Numbered from the stretch's first letter, positions 49,785-61,957 are shown. The stretch is DNA of 64,000 bases from Oleiagrimonas soli (GCF_000761445.1 NZ_KN196470.1:2374347-2438346), one strand, 5' to 3'. Numbers and translations are program-made. Notes: a model not told the origin generated them from the sequence alone.

Positions 49785-51134
49785 TCAACACCGCCTGTCC
49801 GGTTCATTCGCCATACGCTTGGCAGCTACGGACATGCCTTCGCTAATCACGCCGAGCACGCTTGAGGGGAACCCCGTAGGCAACCGACTTGCGACGCTTT
49901 GGATCGCCTTGGGAACCTGATCGATCAGCTCATCGATCATGCCTTCTGCGCCCTGCAAACCCAATCTTTCCGCCATGGACACCCAGTGCCAGCGGTGGAT
50001 GTCGTGCAGCAAGTAGTGAGCATTTTTTCCTCGAACTGCCATGGCCAAGCGAGCTCTTCGTGGATCGAGGTGCTTCGGCCCATGCCCCTGGATCGGGTAA
50101 GTGGAAATGATGTCGTAGAGCGGCGCCAGTTGGTAATCCCCTCCCGGTAGATGCTGGATGCTGAAGTTCTTGGCGTGACCATCAGTTGCCGCCATCAGCC
50201 AGAAAACCAGTTGCGCGCGGAAGAAGGTCGCGCGGTCCTGTGCGGTCTGTTCGGAACCCTGCAACGTATCCATGATGCGTTGCATGCCAGGGCCGCCGTC
50301 TGCCTCGTACTTGCGTGTTGGCGGCAAGCCGAAGACCTGGCAGAAGTCTTCCTGAGGAATCCGCTGCCACCATGTGCCGTCACTGGACAGCTTGCGGTCG
50401 AAGCGCTCAACGATCAGCACATTCTGATCCTCGAAGCAGCCGATTTCTGTCCTGGCAACAGGCAATCCCAGTTCTTCGGCCAACTGCATGCACAGCCACT
50501 CGTTCTCCACCGAGTCCTTCATGTCGGCTTGCATGTTGCCGACGATGCCCAGGGGCAGCTTGAAGATATGCGTGCTGGGCGTCGCGCCGTGCGGGATGCA
50601 CCAACGCCCCTTGTGGCGAAGCAAGGCGGTCTTTTCCTGTGCCCCGGCAATCGACAGTCGGAACGCTTCGGTTTCTTCTCGTGTCCACCGGCTTGTTGCG
50701 GGCACATCGCGCAGCAGTTTCGCGACGTCGGCGTCGTTCAGGGTTTGCCCATCGATGTGCTTCACACCGTCCGGTTCCTCATCGGCCGGCACCAGTTGCA
50801 CTGCGCCGGCACAGTCGCGCCCCACGGCGCTTAGCAGATCAAACGCGGTGGTCGAGCGCGTGCCGTAGCGTTCGCGCATCCGCTGCAGAATGCGCTCGCT
50901 GTCCGGGATGAGGTTGTCGAAATACGCGGCGACCCTCTCGCCCCGGATGGGCACGGGTTCGCCGGAGTCGTGACCGAACGCAAACGGCAGGGACAATGAC
51001 AGAGGCCGACCATGTGCCGACGCCATCCAGGTTGCCGCATAGGTCAGACGATCCGTTCCTGCACGACCTCGATCCCAACGCCCGACGCGATGACCATTCA
51101 TCCATATATCGAGGGCTTTGACCCGGGAAGCCAT
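49785..51134 (-). CDS. hipA: HipA-family serine/threonine kinase toxin
   Basis: Persistence toxin; E. coli HipA phosphorylates glutamyl-tRNA synthetase. The 449 residues follow E. coli HipA closely: HipN domain with RPLSLSLP, and SIAGAQEKTALL with Ser161 aligning to the autophosphorylated Ser150. Then come STHIFKLP, IVERFDR, QEDFCQVFGLPPTRKYEADGGPG, the catalytic Asp318 in ATDGHAKNFS and metal-binding Asp341 in YDIIS. All catalytic residues are intact, so the protein is predicted to be active. It lies three bases after hipB on the same strand, downstream of the hipB operators. Confidence 0.95.
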   Translation of the reverse strand: MASRVKALDIWMNGHRVGRWDRGRAGTDRLTYAATWMASAHGRPLSLSLPFAFGHDSGEPVPIRGERVAAYFDNLIPDSERILQRMRERYGTRSTTAFDLLSAVGRDCAGAVQLVPADEEPDGVKHIDGQTLNDADVAKLLRDVPATSRWTREETEAFRLSIAGAQEKTALLRHKGRWCIPHGATPSTHIFKLPLGIVGNMQADMKDSVENEWLCMQLAEELGLPVARTEIGCFEDQNVLIVERFDRKLSSDGTWWQRIPQEDFCQVFGLPPTRKYEADGGPGMQRIMDTLQGSEQTAQDRATFFRAQLVFWLMAATDGHAKNFSIQHLPGGDYQLAPLYDIISTYPIQGHGPKHLDPRRARLAMAVRGKNAHYLLHDIHRWHWVSMAERLGLQGAEGMIDELIDQVPKAIQSVASRLPTGFPSSVLGVISEGMSVAAKRMANEPDRRC

Positions 51135-51137
51135 GTG

Positions 51138-51389
51138 CTACCACTCCGAGGGCGTGTGCTTTGCCATGGCCGCGTCGCTCTTGGGCCTGAGAACCACTTC
51201 CAGCCCAAGCACCAGACAAAGTCGATGAATGCGATCGAACGAAGCACGACCGGCGTTCTTTTCCAGTCGAGACATGGCCTGTGGAGAAATTCCCATTTTC
51301 TCGGCCACTTCGATCTGTGTCATGCCCTGCTGCAATCGAGCTGCTCTCAGCACAGCCCCGACTTGCTCTGGCACACGAATGACGTCCAT
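51138..51389 (-). CDS. hipB: HipB-family antitoxin and autorepressor
   Basis: An 83-residue helix-turn-helix (Xre-type) protein: VGAVLRAARLQQGMTQIEVAEKMGISPQAMSRLEKNAGRASFDRIHRLCLVLGLEVVLRPK, with a short flexible C-terminus. In E. coli HipB dimers bind operators, repress the operon and neutralise HipA. Here the start codon is preceded by three matching inverted repeats, fitting the same role. ATG at 51389; three bases separate it from hipA. Confidence 0.93.
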   Translation of the reverse strand: MDVIRVPEQVGAVLRAARLQQGMTQIEVAEKMGISPQAMSRLEKNAGRASFDRIHRLCLVLGLEVVLRPKSDAAMAKHTPSEW

Positions 51390-51395
51390 GAGAAG

Positions 51396-51465
51396 TCAAC
51401 CTCTACATTGATAACGGCATAATCAATCTACAGGTTGATTATGCGTATATCAACATAAACGTTGA
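51396..51465 (-). promoter_or_regulatory. hipBA promoter with three HipB operators
   Basis: Three inverted repeats TCAA-N8-TTGA lie at 51396-51411, 51423-51438 and 51450-51465, with centres exactly 27 bases apart. The middle one extends to a perfect 10-bp palindrome (GCATAATCAA..TTGATTATGC). On the minus strand a TTGATA -35 and TAGATT -10 with a 17-base spacer overlap the upper two operators. E. coli HipB sites share the N8 geometry (TATCC-N8-GGATA). Confidence 0.8.
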
Positions 51466-51500
51466 TTTACGCTCCCTGCAATGCCGCACCAGAGGCCGCC

Positions 51501-51534
51501 ACGAAAAAGCCCCGCCGAAGCGGGGCTTTTTCGT
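51501..51534. terminator. Bidirectional terminator (purA side)
   Basis: Perfect 15-bp stem ACGAAAAAGCCCCGC / GCGGGGCTTTTTCGT with the loop CGAA. Poly-T appears on both strands, so it can end purA on the minus strand and insulate hipBA. Confidence 0.85.
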
Positions 51535-51553
51535 ATCACGCTGGATGCATATC

Positions 51554-52891
<1,338 letters not shown>

Positions 52892-52955
52892 TCAGATTGT
52901 GTTTCGTGCTTGGCGGACGGTGTCCGCCCTAGGTGGCTTTGTGGTCCGATCCTGC

Positions 52956-52987
52956 AGTCGCTAGGTCCCGGCTTTCGCCGGGATGAC
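52956..52987 (-). repeat. Single unit of the dispersed repeat (D)
   Basis: On the minus strand: GTCATCCCGGCGAAAGCCGG then GACCTAGCGACT. It has the same hairpin-plus-tail plan as the other units. It sits in the spacer between purA and the DUF2065 gene. Confidence 0.7.
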
Positions 52988-53102
52988 GAACCTCGGATCC
53001 TGCGCTGTAACGAACATCGTCCGACATCGAACGGACTCGACCGTGTCGCGATGCGCCTGCCTGAATGCCCATTCTGTCTTCTCCGTTGCCGGTCGACGGC
53101 CG

Positions 53103-53288
53103 TTAAAACACGAACCGCAGCGCGATGACGCCGATGGCGAGGGCCGCGGCGCCGACCAGGCGCAGGGTCTTCGGTTCCATCTCCGCAGCCTGACGCGCCA
53201 TGCGCTGCCAGGCCGCGGGCGCCGCGAACAGCATCAAGCCCTCGAACACGAGCACCAGACACAACGCGGCGTAGAAATCCTTCGGCAT
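53103..53288 (-). CDS. DUF2065 small membrane protein
   Basis: A 61-residue inner-membrane protein of the DUF2065 (YjeT-like) family: an N-terminal helix (DFYAALCLVLVFEGLMLFAAPAAW), a central basic stretch (QRMARQAAEMEPKTLRLVG) and a second helix (AAALAIGVIALRFVF). It has the usual position between hflC and purA. It lies 13 bases after the hflC stop. Function not known. Confidence 0.85.
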   Translation of the reverse strand: MPKDFYAALCLVLVFEGLMLFAAPAAWQRMARQAAEMEPKTLRLVGAAALAIGVIALRFVF

Positions 53289-53301
53289 CGTGGTGCGCCG
53301 A

Positions 53302-54171
53302 TCAGCGCTTACCGCCGTCCTCGTTGTCGAAGAAGCGCATGAACGCCGAGTCGGACTTCAGCACCAGCACGCCCTTGCCGTTCGCAAACGCGTGACGGTA
53401 GGCCTGCAGGCTGCGGTAGAAGTTGTAGAACTGCGGGTCCTGGCTGTAGGTCTTGGCGTAGATCTGCGCCGCCGTCGCGTCGCCCTCGCCGCGCACCTTG
53501 GCGGCGTCGCGGTTGGCGTCGGCGATCAGCACCTGACGCTGACGGTCGGCATTGGCGCGAATCTTCTCGCCCGCCTCCTTGCCGGTCGAACGCAGTTCGT
53601 TGGCCAGCTTGGTGCGCTCGGCGCGCATGCGCTTGTAGACCGAATCGCTGACCTCGCTGGGCAGATCGATCTGCTTGATGCGCACGTCGACCACTTCGAT
53701 GCCCAGCGACTTGCGGGTCGAGGCGTCGGCGAGCTGGCGCACGCGCTTGGTGATGTCCTTGCGTCCGCCGGAGATCAGCTCGTCCAGCGGACGCGCGTTG
53801 ACCTCGAAGCGCAGTGCGTCCTTGACGATCGGCGCCAGACGCTGACGCGCCTGGGTGATGTCGCCGGCGGTGGCCTGGTAGTACGTGGAGTTCTTGGCGA
53901 TGCGCCACTTCACGTAGAAGTCGACCTTGACGCTCTTCTTCTCCAGCGTGAAGTAGCGCTCCGGCTGCGCGTCGAGGGTCTGGATGCGCGCGTCGAAGCG
54001 CATGACCTGCTGCAGGAACGGCCACTTGAAGTGCAGACCGGGCTGATCGTTGGTGCGTTCGATGCGACCGAACTGCAGGACGATGGCGCTCTGGCCTTCG
54101 CGCACGACGAAGGCGGAACTCCACAGTCCCAGCACGATCAGGATGGCGAGGATGGCGCTGGCGACTTTCAC
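53302..54171 (-). CDS. hflC: HflC, FtsH protease modulator
   Basis: A 289-residue SPFH/prohibitin-family protein with one N-terminal membrane anchor (ILAILIVLGLWSSAFVVREGQSAIVLQFG), most of it periplasmic. It forms a large ring with HflK around FtsH and modulates degradation of membrane proteins. The SPFH domain holds GLHFKWPFLQQVMRFDARIQTLD, and a coiled-coil segment (RMRAERTKLANELRSTGKEAGEKIRANADRQRQVLIADANRDA) follows. Start GTG at 54171 overlaps the hflK stop by four bases. Confidence 0.95.
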   Translation of the reverse strand: MKVASAILAILIVLGLWSSAFVVREGQSAIVLQFGRIERTNDQPGLHFKWPFLQQVMRFDARIQTLDAQPERYFTLEKKSVKVDFYVKWRIAKNSTYYQATAGDITQARQRLAPIVKDALRFEVNARPLDELISGGRKDITKRVRQLADASTRKSLGIEVVDVRIKQIDLPSEVSDSVYKRMRAERTKLANELRSTGKEAGEKIRANADRQRQVLIADANRDAAKVRGEGDATAAQIYAKTYSQDPQFYNFYRSLQAYRHAFANGKGVLVLKSDSAFMRFFDNEDGGKR

Positions 54172-55250
54172 TGGTCACCTCCCGTGGCGGCGCCGGACTG
54201 CATGGTCGCGCCCTTGATGACGTTGGACGGTTGCGAACTGCTGTCCGTGGGAGCGCCGAACAGCTTGTCCACTGGCAGGTAGATCATGTTGCGACCGTTG
54301 CTGCCGTCGATGACCTTGGGATTGTTGGCCAGTACGGTTTCCATGGTTTCCAGCCACAGACGCTCGCGGGTGACCTGCGGCGCGGCCTTGTACTGCGCCA
54401 GCAGCAGCTTGAAGCGCTCGGTGTCGCCGGTGGCGCGGGCGATGCGCTCGGCCTTGTAGCCGGCGGCTTCGGCGGCGATGCGCGCCACTTCGCCGCGGGC
54501 GACCGGAATCACCTGGCTGGCGTAGGCCTGCGCTTCGTTCTCGATGCGCTGCTTGTCTTCGCGCGCCTTGTTGACGTCGTCGAAGGCGTCACGCACCTGA
54601 TCGGGCGGCGAGACGTTCTGGAAGCTGACCTCGGTGACCACGATGCCGCACTGATAGCCGTCCAGCGTCTGCTGCAGCGCTTCGCGGGTCTTGGCGACCA
54701 GTTCGGCGCCCTGTCCGGACAGCAACGTGTCCATGTTGTTGTTGCCGACCACCGAGCGCACCGCGGCCTCGGCGGCCTCGCGCAGCGTCTCGTCCGGGTC
54801 GGTCATCGAGAACAGGAACTTGCGCGCGTCCGAGACCTGGTACTGCACGTTGAAGTCGACCGAGACGATGTTCTCGTCGTTGGTCAGCATGGTGGCCTTG
54901 TCGGACACCGAGCGCACCTGGGTGGTGAACACCTTGCTGACCTGCTCGATCGGCGACGGCAGCTTCAGATGGAAGCCCGGCGGCAGCATGCGCGAGTACT
55001 GGCCGAAGCGCAGCACCACGCCGACCTGGCGCGCGTCGATCACGGTGTAGCTGGACAGCACCACCCACGCCAGCAGCAGCGCGGCGATGATCGTGACCAG
55101 CCCGCCGCCGCCCCGGCCGAAGCGGCCGAAACGCGCACGCAAGTGCTTGATGAATTGCTCGAAATCGGGGCCTTTGCCCCCGCCACCGCCGGAGCCGTTG
55201 TTGCGGCCCCAGGGATCGCGCTTTCCGCCACCAGGTTCATTCCAGGCCAT
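54168..55250 (-). CDS. hflK: HflK, FtsH protease modulator
   Basis: Partner of HflC in the FtsH-associated membrane complex. The 360 residues begin with a Gly-rich cytoplasmic stretch (NEPGGGKRDPWGRNNGSGGGGGKGPDFEQFI, a typical HflK feature), then one membrane helix (LVTIIAALLLAWVVLSSYTV) and an SPFH domain (DARQVGVVLRFGQYSRMLPPGFHLKLP). A coiled coil and a disordered Gln/Ser-rich tail close it. ATG at 55250; it overlaps hflC by four bases. Confidence 0.95.
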   Translation of the reverse strand: MAWNEPGGGKRDPWGRNNGSGGGGGKGPDFEQFIKHLRARFGRFGRGGGGLVTIIAALLLAWVVLSSYTVIDARQVGVVLRFGQYSRMLPPGFHLKLPSPIEQVSKVFTTQVRSVSDKATMLTNDENIVSVDFNVQYQVSDARKFLFSMTDPDETLREAAEAAVRSVVGNNNMDTLLSGQGAELVAKTREALQQTLDGYQCGIVVTEVSFQNVSPPDQVRDAFDDVNKAREDKQRIENEAQAYASQVIPVARGEVARIAAEAAGYKAERIARATGDTERFKLLLAQYKAAPQVTRERLWLETMETVLANNPKVIDGSNGRNMIYLPVDKLFGAPTDSSSQPSNVIKGATMQSGAATGGDQ

Positions 55251-55440
55251 GGTTCAGGCGTCTCCTGCGGGCAGCCGGTGAGTCGGCGCATAGCGTCCAC
55301 GCCGGCTGCTTGTCGTGAAGGGATCGTGCATCGCTGCGGTCGTGTCGTATCCGGCGGCCGCGATCGATGCGCCCGCCGGGGCTGCGAAACAGTGTGGATG
55401 GTACCAGATCGGGACGTTGCAAACCCCTTTCGCGGCGGGT

Positions 55441-56751
55441 TCAGGCCGGTTCCTGCGGCGGCGCAATAAGCGCGCGTAGCGCGCGCGACGCCTCGTCGCC
55501 GGCGCCAGCCAACGGCGCCAATACGCTGCGCGGCGCATCGATGCGCAGCTGCCAGCCGTCGGCGTCGACATGCTCCTCGGCGATGGCGCCGAGCGCGGTC
55601 AGGCGCGCGTGCATGCGACCGGCGCTGAGCGGCAGCTGCAGTTCGGCACGGATGCGCTCGCCGCCGAGCCGTTCGCCCAGGGCCTGGCGCAGCAGGTCCA
55701 GGCCCTGCCCCGTCATCGCCGACAGCGACACCTGCTGCGGCACGCCCTCGCTGTCGCGCTGGATCGAAGGCTCGCCGTCGGTCAGGTCGATCTTGTTCAT
55801 CACCCGCAGTTGCGGCACGTCGCCGGCGCCGATTTCCTCCAGCACCTCGTCGACCACGCGCGCCAGCAGCTCGCGTTCGTCGTCGGCCGCGTCGCTGACG
55901 TGCAGCAGCAGGTCGGCGTCGCGCGCTTCCGACAGCGTGGCGCGGAAGGCAGCGACCAGGTCGTGCGGCAACTCGCGGATGAAACCGACGGTGTCGGCGA
56001 TCACGGCCGGACCGCAGGACAGATCCTCGATGCGACGCACGGTCGGATCGAGCGTCGCGAACAGCTGATCGGCCGCATACACGCCGCCGGTGGTGATGAC
56101 GTTGAACAGCGTCGACTTGCCGGCGTTGGTGTAGCCGACCAGGGCCACGCGCGGCACCGTGTTGCGCAGGCGCGCACGGCGCTGCTGCTCGCGCTGGGTG
56201 TTCACCTTCGCCAGACGCTGGGTCAGCATCTTGACCCGCGCGGCGAGCAGGCGACGGTCGGTTTCCAGCTGCGTTTCGCCGGGGCCGCGATTGCCGATGG
56301 CGCCGCCGCGCTGGGTATCCAGATGGGTCCAGCCGCGCACCAGACGCGTGGCCAGGTGCTTGAGCTGCGCCAGTTCCACTTCCAGCTTGCCTTCGTGCGA
56401 GCGTGCGCGCTGCGCGAAGATGTCCAGAATCAGGCCCGCGCGGTCGACCACGCGCGCCTTCAGATGTGCTTCCAGGTTGCGCTCCTGTACCGGCGTCAGC
56501 GTGTGGTCGACCAGCACCAGGTCGGCCTCGACGCCGCGCACGACCTCGGCCAGCTCGTCGGCCTTGCCGGTGCCGATGTAGAACTTGGGGTTGGGGCGGT
56601 CGACGCGCGCTTCCAGCCGGGCCAGTACTTCGGCACCGGCCGAGCGCACCAGCTCGACGAATTCATCGGCGCGACTGGCGCTGTCGACGTCGCCGCGACC
56701 ATGCGGCAGGACGACGACGGCGCGTTCGCCTTTTTTCTCGCGTTCAAACAG
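55441..56751 (-). CDS. hflX: Ribosome-splitting GTPase HflX, probable CTG start
   Basis: A TRAFAC-class GTPase that splits stalled ribosomes under stress. The HflX domain (YIGTGKADELAEVV, DRAGLILDIFAQRARSHEGKLEVELAQLKHLATRLVRGWTHL, GGAIGNRGPGETQLETDRR) is followed by the G domain with GYTNAGKST and ADTVGFIRELP. The frame upstream of the first GTG (56649) has clear HflX coding (FEREKKGERAVVV...SRADEFVELV) and ends at an in-frame TGA. The only codon aligning with the E. coli MFDR start is CTG at 56751, behind an AAGGTGA box. That gives 436 residues. Confidence 0.88.
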   Translation of the reverse strand: MFEREKKGERAVVVLPHGRGDVDSASRADEFVELVRSAGAEVLARLEARVDRPNPKFYIGTGKADELAEVVRGVEADLVLVDHTLTPVQERNLEAHLKARVVDRAGLILDIFAQRARSHEGKLEVELAQLKHLATRLVRGWTHLDTQRGGAIGNRGPGETQLETDRRLLAARVKMLTQRLAKVNTQREQQRRARLRNTVPRVALVGYTNAGKSTLFNVITTGGVYAADQLFATLDPTVRRIEDLSCGPAVIADTVGFIRELPHDLVAAFRATLSEARDADLLLHVSDAADDERELLARVVDEVLEEIGAGDVPQLRVMNKIDLTDGEPSIQRDSEGVPQQVSLSAMTGQGLDLLRQALGERLGGERIRAELQLPLSAGRMHARLTALGAIAEEHVDADGWQLRIDAPRSVLAPLAGAGDEASRALRALIAPPQEPA

Positions 56752-56875
56752 AGGGGTTCACCTTGACGGTCGGTGCCGCGACGCGGAACGTCGGCGGCGG
56801 AACCCCTAGTGTAACGCCGGCGCCCCTCGCGGGAGGCGCTTTCTGCAATGCGGTGCGAACCGCGATGGCGGGCGT

Positions 56876-57136
56876 TCAGCCGCCGTCGGACTCGTCGGCC
56901 TGACCGTTCTGTCCGTTGTGATCGTCCAGACGCACGTTGCGGCTGGGCACGACTGTGGAGATGGCGTGCTTGTACACCATCTGGCTGACCTGGTTGCGCA
57001 GCAGAACCACGAACTGGTCGAACGATTCGATGGTGCCTTGCAACTTGATGCCGTTGACCAGGTACACGGCCACCGGAACGCGCTCGCGACGCAGCGCATT
57101 CAGGAACGGGTCTTGCAAGGATTGCCCTTTGGACAT
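56876..57136 (-). CDS. hfq: RNA chaperone Hfq
   Basis: An 86-residue Sm-like hexameric RNA chaperone that pairs small RNAs with messages. Sm1 is [41 protein letters not shown] and Sm2 is [19 protein letters not shown]; both are intact, including the YKHA motif. The C-terminal tail is short and acidic/Gly-rich. ATG at 57136 ([11 protein letters not shown]). It lies between miaA and hflX on the same strand, the standard miaA-hfq-hflX order; tandem hairpins lie upstream. Confidence 0.97.
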   Translation of the reverse strand: MSKGQSLQDPFLNALRRERVPVAVYLVNGIKLQGTIESFDQFVVLLRNQVSQMVYKHAISTVVPSRNVRLDDHNGQNGQADESDGG

Positions 57137-57311
57137 TGTTGTTATCTCCCCTGGGTCGCGATGCTGCGAACCTGCATCGGACCTGTTGCGGGCGGCCGGG
57201 CAAAAATGGCGCACCGAAACCGTTTCGGCGACCCCGGCCGCAACACGCCCGTTCCGCTCGGTACGGATGCCGAACGAAACGGGTACGGACGAGAATCTTA
57301 AACCTTGTCCC

Positions 57312-57350
57312 AATTCGTGCAAGCACGAATTCGGCATATTTCGATATGCC
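57312..57350. repeat. Two adjacent hairpins between miaA and hfq
   Basis: AATTCGTGC-AA-GCACGAATT at 57312-57331 (nine-base perfect arms) and GGCATAT-TTCG-ATATGCC at 57333-57350 (seven-base arms, tetraloop), one base apart. There is no T-run. They may be a processing or transcription barrier, or part of hfq control. Confidence 0.6.
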
Positions 57351-57373
57351 ATGAGCACGCGACTTGCGTGCGA

Positions 57374-58318
57374 TCAGCCAAGGAAGCCGCGCAGCGAGAT
57401 GTGCGCCTGTTCAACGACGTCTTGTCGGTCGGAATCGAGGCAGCGCGCATCCAACACGCGGCGCAGCCAGGTGGTCTGTCGCTTGGCCAACTGGCGCGTG
57501 GCGAAGACGATGCGCGACGCCAGCTCGTCACGCGGGAACGTGCCGTCCAGATACTGCCAGGTCTGGCGATAGCCGACCGCGCGCATGGCCGGCAGTTCGA
57601 GGTGCAGATCGCCGCGTGCGCGCAGCGCGCGGACTTCATCGATCAGGCCCGCTTCGAGCATGCGTTCGGCGCGCAGCGCGATGCGCGCGTGCAGGTTCGC
57701 GCGATCGGCCGGCAGCAGCGCCAGCTTCAGCACGCGCCACGGAAACGGCGATGCGTCCGCGCCCTGCTGTAGATCGCTCAACGGACGCCCGCTGAGTTCG
57801 ATGACTTCCAGCGCGCGCGATAAGCGCTGCGCGTCCTGCGGGCCGATGCGCTCGGCCGCGGCTGGATCGAGCATGCGCAGCCGCGCGTGCAGCGCGGGCC
57901 AGCCTTGGCGTTCGGCCTCGGCCTGCAACCGCGCGCGCAGCTCCGGGTCGGCTTCCGGCAACGGCGACAGCCCCTGCTGCAAGGCGCGGAAATACAGCCC
58001 CGTACCGCCCACCAGCAGCGGCACCCTGCCCATCTCGGTCGCCGCGCGCATGGCGTCCAGCGCATCTTCGCGGAAGTCCGCGGCCGAGTACGGCTGCGCC
58101 GGATCGCGGATGTCGATCAGCGCGTGCGGATAGCGCTGCAGCGTGGCGGCGTCGGGTTTCGCGCTGCCGACGTCCAGGCCGCGATAGACCAGCGCCGAGT
58201 CGACGCTGATCAGCGACAGCGGAAACGCGTCGGCGAGCGCACAGGCAAGATCGGTCTTGCCGGTGGCGGTCGGCCCCATCAGGAAGATGGCGAGCGGGCG
58301 GGTATCGAGCGCGGACAT
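57374..58318 (-). CDS. miaA: tRNA dimethylallyltransferase
   Basis: Adds a dimethylallyl group to A37 of tRNAs that read codons starting with U. The 314-residue protein has Walker A GPTATGKT near the N-terminus, the DSALVYRGLDVGSAKP substrate block, LLVGGTGLYFRALQ and the C-terminal AVGYRQTWQYL. Start: ATG at 58318 (MSALDTRPLAIFLMG); ATG at 58327 is an alternative nine bases upstream. It opens the miaA-hfq-hflX series. The IIP/zinc extension of some homologues is absent. Confidence 0.95.
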   Translation of the reverse strand: MSALDTRPLAIFLMGPTATGKTDLACALADAFPLSLISVDSALVYRGLDVGSAKPDAATLQRYPHALIDIRDPAQPYSAADFREDALDAMRAATEMGRVPLLVGGTGLYFRALQQGLSPLPEADPELRARLQAEAERQGWPALHARLRMLDPAAAERIGPQDAQRLSRALEVIELSGRPLSDLQQGADASPFPWRVLKLALLPADRANLHARIALRAERMLEAGLIDEVRALRARGDLHLELPAMRAVGYRQTWQYLDGTFPRDELASRIVFATRQLAKRQTTWLRRVLDARCLDSDRQDVVEQAHISLRGFLG

Positions 58319-58345
58319 GCGCGGCATTGTAGGCAATGCGCCCAC

Positions 58346-58376
58346 AAAAAACGGGCGACGCGAACGCCGCCCGTTT
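58346..58376 (-). terminator. Terminator of the S46 peptidase gene
   Basis: On the minus strand: nine-bp stem AAACGGGCG / CGCCCGTTT with a 10-base loop, followed by TTT, beginning 22 bases past the peptidase stop. A standard intrinsic terminator. Confidence 0.8.
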
Positions 58377-58397
58377 CCTGGTGCGCAGCGCGCGCGT

Positions 58398-60569
<2,172 letters not shown>

Positions 60570-60720
60570 AGTATTCTCCTGAATTCGCGTCCCTTCGGCG
60601 GGACGGCTGCAAAAAGCCAGACTCGTGCCTGGACCATGGCTTATGCCCGAAAGCCGCCTGCGAAACAACATGAGTAAAGTCATGTACTTACATCAACAGC
60701 CTGGGGATTGCGCGGCCACG

Positions 60721-60744
60721 TATAATGGCCGCTTACGCAGGAGG
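60721..60744 (+). promoter_or_regulatory. tdh: tdh -10 box and ribosome-binding site
   Basis: A consensus TATAAT at 60721-60726 and an AGGAGG ribosome-binding site at 60739-60744, eight bases before the ATG. The matching -35 is poor, so an activator may be needed. Confidence 0.6.
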
Positions 60745-60752
60745 TTTTTTGC

Positions 60753-61787
60753 ATGTCGCAGACGATGAAGGCGCTGGTGAAGCGCGAAGCCGCCGAAGGC
60801 ATCTGGATGGAACAGGTGCCGGTTCCCGAGATCGGCCCGAACGAAGTGCTGGTGAAGGTGGAGAAGACCGCAATCTGCGGCACCGACCTGCACATCTACA
60901 AGTGGGACGAGTGGAGCCAGCGCACCATCAAGCCGGGGTTGGTGATCGGCCACGAGTTCGTCGGCCGCATCGTCGACATGGGACCGGGCGTGACCGGCTA
61001 CGAGGTCGGTCAGCGCGTGTCGGCCGAGGGTCACATCGTCTGCGGTCACTGCCGCAACTGCCGCGCCGGCCGTCAGCACCTGTGTCCGCACACCGTCGGC
61101 ATCGGCGTGAACCGCAACGGCGCGTTCGCCGAGTACGTGGCGGTGCCGGCCTCCAACCTGTGGCCGATTCCCGACCCGATCTCGTCCGAGCTGGCCGCGT
61201 TCTTCGACCCCTACGGCAACGCCGCGCACTGCGCGCTGGAATTCGACCTGGTCGGCGAGGACGTGCTGATCACCGGCGCCGGCCCCATCGGCATCATCGC
61301 CGCGGGCATCGCCAAGCACGTCGGTGCGCGCAACGTGGTGGTCACCGACGTCAACGACTACCGCCTGAAACTGGCCGCCGACATGGGCGCCACGCGCGTG
61401 GTCAACGTCTCCAAGACGCGCCTGAAGGACGCCGTCGCCGACCTGCACATGGAAGGCTTCGACGTCGGCCTGGAAATGAGCGGCAATCCGCACGCCTTCA
61501 ACGACATGCTCGAGTGCATGTACCACGGCGGCAAGATCGCCCTGCTCGGCATCCTGCCCAAGGGCGCGGGCGTGGACTGGGACAAGATCATCTTCAAGGG
61601 CCTGACCCTGCACGGTATCTACGGCCGCCGCATGTACGAGACCTGGTACAAGATGACGCAGATGGTGCTGACCGGCTTCCCGCTGCAGAAGGTGCTGACG
61701 CACCAGATCGGCATCGACGATTTCCAGACCGGCTTCGACCTGATGGCCGCGGGCAACTGCGGCAAGGTCGTGTGTTCCTGGACGTGA
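60753..61787 (+). CDS. tdh: L-threonine 3-dehydrogenase
   Basis: Oxidises threonine to 2-amino-3-oxobutanoate with NAD+; kbl then splits it to glycine and acetyl-CoA. A 344-residue zinc alcohol-dehydrogenase-family enzyme. Catalytic zinc ligands include Cys42, His67 and Glu68 ([14 protein letters not shown]). Structural zinc cysteines are 97, 100, 103 and 111 (CGHCRNC...C). The NAD-binding GAGPIGI is near the middle. It pairs with kbl, but a 140-bp repeat lies between the genes. Confidence 0.96.
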   Translation: MSQTMKALVKREAAEGIWMEQVPVPEIGPNEVLVKVEKTAICGTDLHIYKWDEWSQRTIKPGLVIGHEFVGRIVDMGPGVTGYEVGQRVSAEGHIVCGHCRNCRAGRQHLCPHTVGIGVNRNGAFAEYVAVPASNLWPIPDPISSELAAFFDPYGNAAHCALEFDLVGEDVLITGAGPIGIIAAGIAKHVGARNVVVTDVNDYRLKLAADMGATRVVNVSKTRLKDAVADLHMEGFDVGLEMSGNPHAFNDMLECMYHGGKIALLGILPKGAGVDWDKIIFKGLTLHGIYGRRMYETWYKMTQMVLTGFPLQKVLTHQIGIDDFQTGFDLMAAGNCGKVVCSWT

Positions 61788-61817
61788 CACCCGTACCTAC
61801 GCACAACCCATCGGGAC

Positions 61818-61957
61818 GTCATCCCGGCGGACGCCGGACAAGCGCGCAGCGCGCAGAACGTCCGCAGGACGGCCCCGGAGGGGCGAGCGCAGCGAGTAAC
61901 CCAGCGACTTCCACGCAGCGTTGAAAGACGCTGGGTTCCTGCTTTCGCAGGAATGAC
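61818..61957. repeat. Multi-hairpin dispersed repeat, copy B
   Basis: A 140-bp element starting GTCATCCCGGCG and ending CGCAGGAATGAC. The first ~88 bases match copy A (40090-40244) except for four substitutions, all in hairpin loops. The central part differs. The right end is GTCATTCCTGCGAAAGCAGG with AACCCAGCGTC on the minus strand. Located in the tdh-kbl spacer. Confidence 0.85.
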
